Shown here one piece after another: positions 1-4,666 of a DNA stretch of 5,370 bases. The stretch's first letter is position 1. Every line of letters begins with the position of its first letter. Position numbers and translations under genes: made by a program. The notes under the pieces were generated by a model, which was not told the DNA's origin, searched no databases, and worked only from the letters and a program-made list of their open reading frames with translations. The stretch comes from Paucimonas sp. (GTDB taxonomy: Bacteria > Pseudomonadota > Gammaproteobacteria > Burkholderiales > Burkholderiaceae_D): assembly GCA_029266815.1 (NCBI GenBank), contig JAQSWC010000163.1, positions 1 to 5,370 on the forward strand. The letters run 5' to 3'.

Positions 1-886
1 CTTCCGCTTCACCACCATGGTCACGCTGACTACCGGAACCATGTTTCTGATGTGGTTGGGCGAGCAAATTACAGAGCGCGGTCTGGGTAACGGCATTTCG
101 ATCATTATTTTTGCAGGTATTGTCGCGGGATTGCCTAGCGCACTGGCCGGTCTCCTGCAGCTAGTGTCGAATAACGAGATTCATCCGGCGGCCGGTTTGC
201 TGATTTGCGTGATTGTTGCAGCGGTTACTTATTTCGTTGTATTCGTAGAGCGTGGCCAGCGGAAGATCCTGGTCAACTATGCGAAGAAGCAGGTCGGCAA
301 CAAGGTTTATGGCGGTCAAAGCAGTCATCTACCTCTGAAGCTGAACATGGCAGGCGTGATTCCTCCGATTTTTGCTTCATCGATCATTCTGTTTCCTGCC
401 ACCATCGCAAGCTGGCTGACCGGAAATGCAGAAGATAGCGGCATGGTCAGATTCTTCAAGGATCTTGCAGCTTCGATGTCGCCTGGCGAGCCGATGCATG
501 CCTTGTTGTATGCCGCTGCGATTATCTTTTTCTGCTTCTTTTACACCGCGCTGGTGTTTAACAGCAAGGAAACTGCGGACAACTTGAAGAAGAGTGGTGC
601 GTTTGTTCCGGGTATTCGTCCCGGCGAGCAGACTGCGCGCTACGTTGACAGGATTTTGATGCGTTTGACGTTGGTAGGCGCCGTGTATATCACCTTGGTG
701 TGCCTGCTGCCTGAAATTCTGAACGTAAAGTTGAAGGTGCCTTTCTATTTCGGCGGCACGTCGCTGCTGATCGTGGTGGTAGTGACCATGGACTTCATGG
801 CGCAAGTACAGAACTACGTGATGTCGCAGCAGTATGATTCGCTGCTACGCAAGGCTAACTTCAAGGGCGGTATTTCTTCCCGGTAA
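1..886 (+). CDS. secY: Protein translocase subunit SecY, 3' part (5' end outside window)
   Basis: SecY is the membrane channel of the SecYEG translocon, which passes unfolded preproteins across, or inserts proteins into, the inner membrane. The frame is open from base 2 and reads FRFTT before the first ATG at 17. That ATG is internal, so the gene is cut by the window edge and not started here. About 294 residues remain of a family length near 440, covering roughly TM4 to TM10 and the cytoplasmic tail. Hallmarks are WLGEQITERGLGNGIS after TM4, the VERGQRKI and YAKKQVG stretch of the cytoplasmic loop after TM6, and PGIRPGEQTARY in the loop between TM8 and TM9. The arginine of IRPG corresponds to the functionally critical R357 of E. 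coli SecY. Hydrophobic segments are intact and there is no frameshift. It is the last large gene of the spc operon, and infA starts 23 bases later. Confidence 0.98.
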   Translation, partial: FRFTTMVTLTTGTMFLMWLGEQITERGLGNGISIIIFAGIVAGLPSALAGLLQLVSNNEIHPAAGLLICVIVAAVTYFVVFVERGQRKILVNYAKKQVGNKVYGGQSSHLPLKLNMAGVIPPIFASSIILFPATIASWLTGNAEDSGMVRFFKDLAASMSPGEPMHALLYAAAIIFFCFFYTALVFNSKETADNLKKSGAFVPGIRPGEQTARYVDRILMRLTLVGAVYITLVCLLPEILNVKLKVPFYFGGTSLLIVVVVTMDFMAQVQNYVMSQQYDSLLRKANFKGGISSR

Positions 887-909
887 GCGAACGGAGAACG
901 AGCAGAGGC

Positions 910-1128
910 ATGGCTAAAGACGACGTGATCCAGATGCAGGGTGAGATTTTAGAAAATCTGCCCAATGCGACATTCAGGGTGAAGTTGGAAAACGGGCATG
1001 TCGTTCTCGGTCATATTTCAGGAAAGATGCGAATGAACTATATTCGCATTCTTCCAGGCGACAAGGTAACGGTGGAATTGACGCCTTACGATTTGAGCCG
1101 AGCGCGGATTGTTTTCCGCACCAAGTAA
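910..1128 (+). CDS. infA: Translation initiation factor IF-1
   Basis: IF-1 is a small cytoplasmic OB-fold protein that binds the 30S A site and works with IF-2 and IF-3 in start-codon selection. The product is 72 residues, the normal bacterial length. It shows the family signatures FRVKLENGHVVLGHISGKMR (about residues 22-41), NYIRILPGDKV and ELTPYDLSRARIVFR up to the C-terminus. The ATG at 910 gives the canonical MAKDD N-terminus. A GGAG at 893-896 is 13 bases upstream, rather far, and an AGAGG at 904-908 is too close, so the ribosome binding site is not ideal. Position between secY and rpmJ is typical of betaproteobacteria and Gram-positives; in E. coli infA lies elsewhere. Many betaproteobacteria carry a second infA copy, so this may not be the only IF-1. 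Codon use is less biased than in rpsM and later genes (TTA, AGG, CGA and CCA occur). Confidence 0.98.
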   Translation: MAKDDVIQMQGEILENLPNATFRVKLENGHVVLGHISGKMRMNYIRILPGDKVTVELTPYDLSRARIVFRTK

Positions 1129-1212
1129 ACGTTGATGTTGTTGGAACAGGGTCCGCTTCGATTCACTCGGTTCCGCAGTTTATAAAAAGTAGTCAAGGAA
1201 AGAGGGCAAAAA

Positions 1213-1326
1213 ATGAAAGTGCTCGCATCAGTCAAGCGGATCTGCCGCAACTGCAAGATTATTAAGCGCAAAGGCGTCGTTCGTGTCATCTGCACCGAAC
1301 CGCGTCACAAGCAGCGCCAGGGTTAA
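1213..1326 (+). CDS. rpmJ: 50S ribosomal protein L36 (bL36), zinc-binding form
   Basis: This 37-residue gene encodes bL36, the smallest large-subunit protein, which binds 23S rRNA late in 50S assembly. The protein begins MKVLASVKRICRNCK and ends CTEPRHKQRQG. The four zinc ligands of the C+ form are all present: Cys11, Cys14, Cys27 and His32, making a zinc-ribbon-like knuckle. This is the zinc-containing form, not the cysteine-less paralogue that replaces it under zinc limitation in some bacteria. Purine-rich AAGGA (1195-1199) and GAGGG (1202-1206) precede the ATG, the second with good spacing. It follows infA after 84 bases and precedes rpsM by 26 bases, the usual spc/alpha junction order. 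Confidence 0.98.
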   Translation: MKVLASVKRICRNCKIIKRKGVVRVICTEPRHKQRQG

Positions 1327-1352
1327 TTAGGTTATTGATCGAGGAATAACGA

Positions 1353-1718
1353 ATGGCACGTATCGCAGGGGTCAATATCCCCAACCACCAGCATACCGTT
1401 ATCGGCCTAACGGCGATCTACGGCATCGGCCGTCCGCGCGCAGAAGTAATCTGCGCCAGCACCGGCGTCCCGACCAACAAGAAGGTCAAGGACCTGGACG
1501 ACAACGAGCTGGAAAAGCTGCGTGACGAAGTGGCCAAGTTCGCCGTCGAAGGCGACCTTCGCCGCGAGATCTCGATGAGCATCAAGCGTCTGATGGACCT
1601 TGGCTGCTATCGCGGTATGCGTCATCGCAAGGGCTTGCCATGCCGCGGCCAGCGCACTCGCACCAATGCTCGTACCCGTAAGGGCCCGCGCAAGGCTGCC
1701 GCTTCGCTGAAGAAATAA
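1353..1718 (+). CDS. rpsM: 30S ribosomal protein S13 (uS13)
   Basis: S13 sits in the head of the 30S subunit, forms the B1a and B1b bridges with the 50S subunit, and touches P-site tRNA through its basic tail. The 121-residue product starts MARIAGVNIPNHQHTVIGLTAIYGIG, the conserved N-terminal domain with a helix-two-turn-helix. It continues with EGDLRREI and IKRLMDLGCYRGMRHRKGLP, and ends with the tRNA-contacting tail RTRTNARTRKGPRK. Length fits the family (E. coli 118). Cys95 in GLPCRGQ replaces the valine of the E. coli protein, a mild variation. The ATG follows a clear GAGGA at 1341-1345 by seven bases. This is the first gene of the classical alpha operon, but only 26 bases separate it from rpmJ, leaving no room for a long structured leader. 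Confidence 0.99.
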   Translation: MARIAGVNIPNHQHTVIGLTAIYGIGRPRAEVICASTGVPTNKKVKDLDDNELEKLRDEVAKFAVEGDLRREISMSIKRLMDLGCYRGMRHRKGLPCRGQRTRTNARTRKGPRKAAASLKK

Positions 1719-1755
1719 TCCAAGCGCTGTTTGATCAGGATTCAAGGAAATCATC

Positions 1756-2160
1756 ATGGCAAAAGCCCCGAATAACGCCGCAGCAGCACGCGTGCGCAAG
1801 AAAGTCAAAAAGAATGTAGCTGAAGGCGTAGCGCATATCCACGCTTCCTTCAACAACACCATCATCACGATAACCGATCGCCAAGGCAATGCATTGTCAT
1901 GGGCAACATCGGGCGGCGCGGGCTTCAAGGGGTCGCGTAAGTCGACCCCGTTCGCGGCGCAGGTGGCGGCCGAAGCAGCGGGCCGCGTCGCGCTGGAATA
2001 TGGCGTGAAGAATCTGGAAGTGCGCATCAAGGGCCCCGGTCCTGGCCGCGAGTCGGCAGTTCGCGCGCTGAACAGCCTCGGCATCAAGATCACCCAGATC
2101 CAGGACGTGACACCGGTTCCGCACAACGGGTGCCGCCCGCCGAAGCGTCGCCGTATCTAA
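1756..2160 (+). CDS. rpsK: 30S ribosomal protein S11 (uS11)
   Basis: S11 lies on the 30S platform near the mRNA exit and helps shape the E-site region. The 134-residue product carries a basic N-terminal extension (residues 1-20, MAKAPNN... RVRKKVKKN). Then follow the core motifs GVAHIHASFNNTIITITD, SWATSGGAGFKGSRKSTPFAAQ and KGPGPGRESAVRAL, and the invariant end PHNGCRPPKRRRI. Asn124-Gly125 corresponds to the Asn119-Gly site of E. coli S11, which is known to convert to isoaspartate. The N-terminus is slightly longer than the 129-residue E. coli protein. The start is set by AAGGA at 1744-1748, seven bases before the ATG. The gene is 37 bases downstream of rpsM, clearly cotranscribed, and is followed by an unusually long 177-base gap with hairpins. 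Confidence 0.99.
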   Translation: MAKAPNNAAAARVRKKVKKNVAEGVAHIHASFNNTIITITDRQGNALSWATSGGAGFKGSRKSTPFAAQVAAEAAGRVALEYGVKNLEVRIKGPGPGRESAVRALNSLGIKITQIQDVTPVPHNGCRPPKRRRI

Positions 2161-2162
2161 TT

Positions 2163-2205
2163 TTGCAGTAGCGAAGCAGCAAAAATAGCGCTGCTTCGAT
2201 TGCAA
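2163..2205 (+). promoter_or_regulatory. Two-part stem-loop immediately after rpsK
   Basis: CGAAGCAGC (2172-2180) is exactly complementary to GCTGCTTCG (2190-2198), a nine-pair stem with a nine-base loop. An outer helix TTGCA (2163-2167) with TGCAA (2201-2205) extends it across a small internal loop. No T-tract follows directly, so it is not a terminator by itself. It could protect the 3' end of the upstream message or be a protein-binding site. It begins two bases after the rpsK stop codon. Confidence 0.55.
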
Positions 2206-2210
2206 GTAGG

Positions 2211-2241
2211 CCCGCCGGATGCATCGGCGGGTTTTGTTCTT
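2211..2241 (+). terminator. Terminator-like hairpin between rpsK and rpsD
   Basis: CCCGCCG (2211-2217) pairs perfectly with CGGCGGG (2225-2231) around a seven-base loop, followed by TTTTGTTCTT (2232-2241). This is the form of a rho-independent terminator or attenuator. It lies inside a normally continuous operon, so partial read-through or conditional termination is more likely than full stop. Confidence 0.65.
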
Positions 2242-2250
2242 AAGACCACC

Positions 2251-2273
2251 GTCTGATCGAACGCGAATCAGAC
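2251..2273 (+). promoter_or_regulatory. Third stem-loop in the rpsD leader
   Basis: GTCTGAT (2251-2257) is the exact complement of ATCAGAC (2267-2273), with a nine-base loop and no following T-tract. It sits 64 bases before the rpsD start. It could be a protein-binding hairpin or an operator-like inverted repeat; neither function can be shown from sequence alone. Confidence 0.4.
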
Positions 2274-2337
2274 TAGCGCCTGGCAATTTCGAGCGACTTT
2301 CGAATGCGATCGGGGCGTCATAACCAAAGGAAAAAAC

Positions 2338-2961
2338 GTGGCACGTTATATCGGACCCAAAGCAAAACTCTCCCGCCGTGAAGGCACCGACCTCTTCCTG
2401 AAGAGCGCACGTCGCTCGCTGGACTCGAAGTGCAAGCTTGACTCCAAACCGGGTCAGCATGGCCGCACCTCCGGCGCCCGCACATCAGACTTCGGCAACC
2501 AGCTTCGCGAAAAGCAGAAGGTCAAGCGCATGTACGGCGTTCTCGAGCGCCAGTTCCGTCGCTACTTCGCCGAGGCAGAGCGCCGCAAGGGCAACACCGG
2601 CGAAACGCTGCTGAAGTTGCTGGAATCGCGCCTCGACAACGTTGTTTATCGCATGGGCTTCGGCTCCACACGTGCTGAAGCGCGCCAGTTGGTCAGCCAC
2701 AAGGCACTGACCGTGAACGGTAACGTCGTCAATATCGCTTCCTATCAAGTCAAAGCTGGCGACGTGGTTGCCGTGCGTGAAAAGGCCAAGAAGCAGACCC
2801 GTATCGTTGAAGCGCTGTCGTTGGCAGAGCAAGTCGGCATGCCGTCGTGGGTAGCTGTTGATGCCAAGAAGATGGAAGGCACGTTCAAATCGATGCCGGA
2901 CCGCACCGAGATCGCTAACGACGTCAACGAATCGCTGATCGTCGAATTGTATTCGCGCTAA
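2338..2961 (+). CDS. rpsD: 30S ribosomal protein S4 (uS4)
   Basis: S4 is a primary 16S rRNA-binding protein that nucleates assembly of the 30S body, and in E. coli it is the translational repressor of the alpha operon. The 207-residue product begins MARYIGPKAKLSRREGTDLFL. The N-terminal rRNA-binding part includes KCKLDSKPGQHG and FGNQLREKQKVKRMYG. The S4 RNA-binding domain spans about residues 97-160, with SRLDNVVYRMGFGSTRAEARQ and VNGNVVNI. The C-terminal IVELYSR is canonical. Translation starts at GTG (2338), six bases after AAAGGA (2326-2331). No ATG alternative would retain the conserved ARYIGP start. The gene is separated from rpsK by 177 bases with a terminator-like hairpin and from rpoA by 99 bases with a strong one, so its expression may be set partly independently of its neighbours. 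Confidence 0.99.
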   Translation: MARYIGPKAKLSRREGTDLFLKSARRSLDSKCKLDSKPGQHGRTSGARTSDFGNQLREKQKVKRMYGVLERQFRRYFAEAERRKGNTGETLLKLLESRLDNVVYRMGFGSTRAEARQLVSHKALTVNGNVVNIASYQVKAGDVVAVREKAKKQTRIVEALSLAEQVGMPSWVAVDAKKMEGTFKSMPDRTEIANDVNESLIVELYSR

Positions 2962-2973
2962 TTCCGAATCCCG

Positions 2974-3005
2974 CCTGCCTCTTTCGCGAGGCAGGTTTTT
3001 CTTTG
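2974..3005 (+). terminator. Intrinsic terminator between rpsD and rpoA
   Basis: CCTGCCTC (2974-2981) pairs perfectly with GAGGCAGG (2988-2995) around the six-base loop TTTCGC, followed by TTTTTCTTT (2996-3004). It starts 12 bases after the rpsD stop codon. By form this is a good rho-independent terminator, which is unexpected upstream of the essential rpoA. Either read-through is substantial or rpoA has its own promoter. Confidence 0.8.
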
Positions 3006-3032
3006 TAATGCCATCAGCCTTATCGGTGTAAC
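3003..3032 (+). promoter_or_regulatory. Weak candidate sigma-70 promoter for rpoA
   Basis: TTGTAA (3003-3008) matches the -35 consensus at four of six positions, and TGTAAC (3027-3032) matches the -10 at four of six, with an 18-base spacer. It lies just past the terminator, where a promoter for rpoA would be needed if termination is efficient. The match is weak and could be chance. Confidence 0.2.
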
Positions 3033-3060
3033 GAGCCGAGGGTATTGAAAAGGACATTCC

Positions 3061-4038
3061 ATGCAAAACAGTCTGTTGAAACCCCGCATCATTGAAGTTG
3101 AAGCACTTGGCCCTGGTCACGCGAAAGTCGTGATGGAACCATTCGAGCGCGGCTACGGCCACACGCTGGGTAATGCGTTGCGCCGCGTATTGCTTTCTTC
3201 GATGACTGGTTACGCGCCGACCGAAGTCACCATCGCCGGCGTCGTTCATGAATATTCATCGCTGGACGGCGTGCAGGAAGACGTGGTCGACCTGCTGTTG
3301 AATTTGAAGGCCGTCGTGTTCAAGCTGCACAACCGCGATGAAGTCACGCTGAACCTGAAGAAGGAAGGCGAAGGTCCCGTGTTCGCGTCAGACATTGACC
3401 TGCCGCACGACGTCGAGCTGATCAATCCGGACCATGTGATCGCTAACCTGACCGCCGGTGGCAAGCTGGACATGCAGATCAAGGTCGAGAAGGGCCGCGG
3501 TTATGTGCCGGGCAATGTGCGTCGCCTGTCGGAAGATGCCAACAAGACCATCGGCCGCATCATCCTCGATGCATCATTCTCGCCGGTCCGCCGCGTGTCC
3601 TACGCAGTGGAATCTGCCCGCGTGGAACAGCGTACCGACCTGGACAAGCTGGTGATGAACATCGAAACCAACGGCGTAATTTCGCCTGAGGAAGCGATCC
3701 GCCAGTCGGCTCGCGTGCTGGTCGACCAGTTGAATGTGTTTGCCGCGCTGGAGGGCACGGAAGCCACCGCCGAAGCGCCTTCGCGTGCGCCGGCTGTCGA
3801 TCCGATCCTGCTGCGTCCGGTGGACGACTTGGAACTCACCGTTCGTTCCGCGAACTGCCTGAAGGCCGAAAACATTTACTACATTGGCGACCTGATCCAG
3901 CGCAGCGAAAACGAATTGCTGAAGACGCCGAACCTAGGCCGCAAGTCGTTGAACGAAATCAAGGAAGTGCTGGCGTCGCGTGGTTTGACCCTCGGCATGA
4001 AACTCGAGAACTGGCCGCCCGCCGGCCTGGAGAAGTAA
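3061..4038 (+). CDS. rpoA: DNA-directed RNA polymerase subunit alpha
   Basis: The alpha subunit dimer starts assembly of core RNA polymerase, and its C-terminal domain contacts UP elements and activators. The product is 325 residues (E. coli 329). The N-terminal assembly domain (about 1-230) contains MEPFERGYGHTLGNALRRVL, with the Arg41-Arg42 pair involved in beta contact, then EYSSLDGVQEDVVDLLLNLK and ASFSPVRRVSYAVE. A linker rich in Ala, Pro and Glu follows (about 231-245). The C-terminal domain (about 246-325) keeps the DNA-binding residues Arg262, Asn265, Cys266, Lys268, Gly293, Lys295 and Ser296, and ends LGMKLENWPP. The ATG at 3061 is six bases after AAGGA (3050-3054). Stem-loops lie on both sides of the gene (2974-2995 and 4050-4071), which may set its level relative to the ribosomal proteins. 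Confidence 0.99.
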   Translation: MQNSLLKPRIIEVEALGPGHAKVVMEPFERGYGHTLGNALRRVLLSSMTGYAPTEVTIAGVVHEYSSLDGVQEDVVDLLLNLKAVVFKLHNRDEVTLNLKKEGEGPVFASDIDLPHDVELINPDHVIANLTAGGKLDMQIKVEKGRGYVPGNVRRLSEDANKTIGRIILDASFSPVRRVSYAVESARVEQRTDLDKLVMNIETNGVISPEEAIRQSARVLVDQLNVFAALEGTEATAEAPSRAPAVDPILLRPVDDLELTVRSANCLKAENIYYIGDLIQRSENELLKTPNLGRKSLNEIKEVLASRGLTLGMKLENWPPAGLEK

Positions 4039-4049
4039 AAAGTAATCGC

Positions 4050-4079
4050 GGAAGCAGGTTTGCCTGCTTCCATTCTTTA
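4050..4079 (+). terminator. Hairpin with weak T-tract between rpoA and rplQ
   Basis: GGAAGCAGG (4050-4058) pairs perfectly with CCTGCTTCC (4063-4071) around the four-base loop TTTG, a compact nine-pair stem. The following ATTCTTTA is only moderately T-rich, so it may be a leaky terminator, an mRNA stabiliser or a processing site. It starts 11 bases after the rpoA stop. Confidence 0.55.
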
Positions 4080-4150
4080 CGAATATGTACCGGCCCGCGG
4101 CAATGCCGATAGAAGAGCTGGATTAAAACTGAAACCTGAAAGGAAATATC

Positions 4151-4546
4151 ATGCGTCATCGTCATGGACTTCGTAAGCTCAACCGCACTTCATCGCATCG
4201 CCTCGCAATGCTGCGCAACATGACCGTCTCCCTGCTGCGCCATGAAGCCATCAAGACCACGCTGCCGAAAGCCAAGGAACTGCGCCGCGTCGTAGAACCG
4301 ATTCTCACGCTCGGCAAGACCGACTCGTTGTCGAACAAGCGCCTGGCATTCTCCCGCCTGCGCGACCGTGAAATCGTCATCAAGCTCTTTAATGAACTCG
4401 GCCCCCGTTATGCCAACCGAAACGGCGGTTATCTACGCATCCTGAAAATGGGTTTCCGCCAAGGCGACAATGCGCCAATGGCTTTTGTGGAACTCGTCGA
4501 CCGTCCTGAAATCTCGGATGAGACTGCGGTTGCCGTAGCTGAATAA
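4151..4546 (+). CDS. rplQ: 50S ribosomal protein L17 (bL17)
   Basis: L17 binds 23S rRNA near the polypeptide exit side of the 50S subunit. The 131-residue product (E. coli 127) begins with the invariant MRHRHGLRKLNRTSSHRLAM. It continues with MTVSLLRHEAIKTTLPKAKELR and then RDREIVIKLFNELGPRYANRNGGYLRILK, and has GDNAPMAFVELVD near the end. The acidic, alanine-rich tail after VDRPE is variable in the family. AAGGA (4140-4144) is six bases before the ATG. The 112-base spacer from rpoA is longer than in E. coli and includes a hairpin. It is the last gene of the alpha operon and is followed at once by a strong terminator. Confidence 0.99.
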   Translation: MRHRHGLRKLNRTSSHRLAMLRNMTVSLLRHEAIKTTLPKAKELRRVVEPILTLGKTDSLSNKRLAFSRLRDREIVIKLFNELGPRYANRNGGYLRILKMGFRQGDNAPMAFVELVDRPEISDETAVAVAE

Positions 4547-4562
4547 ACAGGCGCAAACGCGC

Positions 4563-4595
4563 AAAAAAGCCAGGCATTGCCTGGCTTTTTTATTG
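4563..4595 (+). terminator. Strong intrinsic terminator closing the alpha operon
   Basis: GCCAGGC (4569-4575) pairs perfectly with GCCTGGC (4579-4585) around the three-base loop ATT, flanked by A6 (4563-4568) and T6 (4586-4591). The A and T tracts lengthen the stem to 13 pairs and make the structure symmetric, so it could also work on the other strand. It starts 16 bases after the rplQ stop. Confidence 0.92.
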
Positions 4596-4603
4596 CCGGC
4601 GAG

Positions 4604-4621
4604 TGATTCGCGGGCGAATCA
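4604..4621 (+). repeat. 18-base inverted repeat upstream of the ABC ATPase gene
   Basis: TGATTCG (4604-4610) and CGAATCA (4615-4621) are exact reverse complements around CGGG. The repeat lies between the operon terminator and the possible promoter of the next gene. There is no T-tract. It could be an operator for a dimeric regulator or merely a small hairpin; no regulator can be named. Confidence 0.4.
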
Positions 4622-4626
4622 GGTTT

Positions 4627-4655
4627 GTGGCAAGATTACGCCTTCCTCCTACACT
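4627..4655 (+). promoter_or_regulatory. Candidate sigma-70 promoter of the ABC ATPase gene
   Basis: GTGGCA (4627-4632) and TACACT (4650-4655) each match the -35 and -10 consensus at four of six positions with the ideal 17-base spacer. The expected transcription start, about 7-12 bases past the -10, falls at or just before the GTG start at 4667. A promoter is needed here because a strong terminator lies upstream. Confidence 0.35.
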
Positions 4656-4666
4656 GCCGACATCCC

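Larger units (their letters stand above)
2161..2337 (+). promoter_or_regulatory. Structured 177-base rpsK-rpsD intergenic region (candidate rpsD leader)
   Basis: The gap holds three separate stem-loops listed individually: 2163-2205, 2211-2231 and 2251-2273. A TTTCGA direct repeat follows (2287-2292 and 2298-2303). Another possible long-range pairing, GATCG (2255-2259) with CGATC (2307-2311) plus CGAA (2264-2267) with TTCG (2299-2302), would exclude the third hairpin. The Shine-Dalgarno AAAGGA (2326-2331) lies outside these stems. The amount of structure is directly visible. That it regulates rpsD, for example through S4 binding, is inference. I see no convincing sigma-70 promoter in it. Confidence 0.45.

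Noticed and set aside
1..16. secY starting inside the window at ATG 17
   Set aside because: The frame stays open to the left edge, and the residues before ATG 17 (FRFTT) match conserved SecY sequence. The ATG falls in a transmembrane segment.
377..805. Long antisense open frames opposite secY, and similarly opposite rpsM/rpsK, rpsD and rpoA
   Set aside because: They are complementary shadows of well-recognised conserved genes, resemble no known family, and have no supporting context. Long antisense frames are expected in GC-biased coding DNA.
1143..1174. GGAAC/GTTCC inverted repeat between infA and rpmJ
   Set aside because: It is only five pairs around a 22-base loop with no T-tract, so it is easily explained by chance.
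1157..1186. Possible promoter TTCGAT-N18-TATAAA in the infA-rpmJ gap
   Set aside because: The -10-like box is fair, but the -35 matches at only three of six positions. An A/T-rich stretch before a ribosome binding site is expected, and no terminator upstream makes a promoter necessary.
1327..1352. An E. coli-type S4-binding pseudoknot leader upstream of rpsM
   Set aside because: The gap is only 26 bases and mostly ribosome binding site. There is no room for the nested pseudoknot, and no complementary segments are visible.
4627..4642. Sigma-54 type promoter (TGGCA...GC) before the ABC gene
   Set aside because: The GG and GC elements are nine rather than ten bases apart and the TTGCA part is missing, so the strict -24/-12 spacing is not met.
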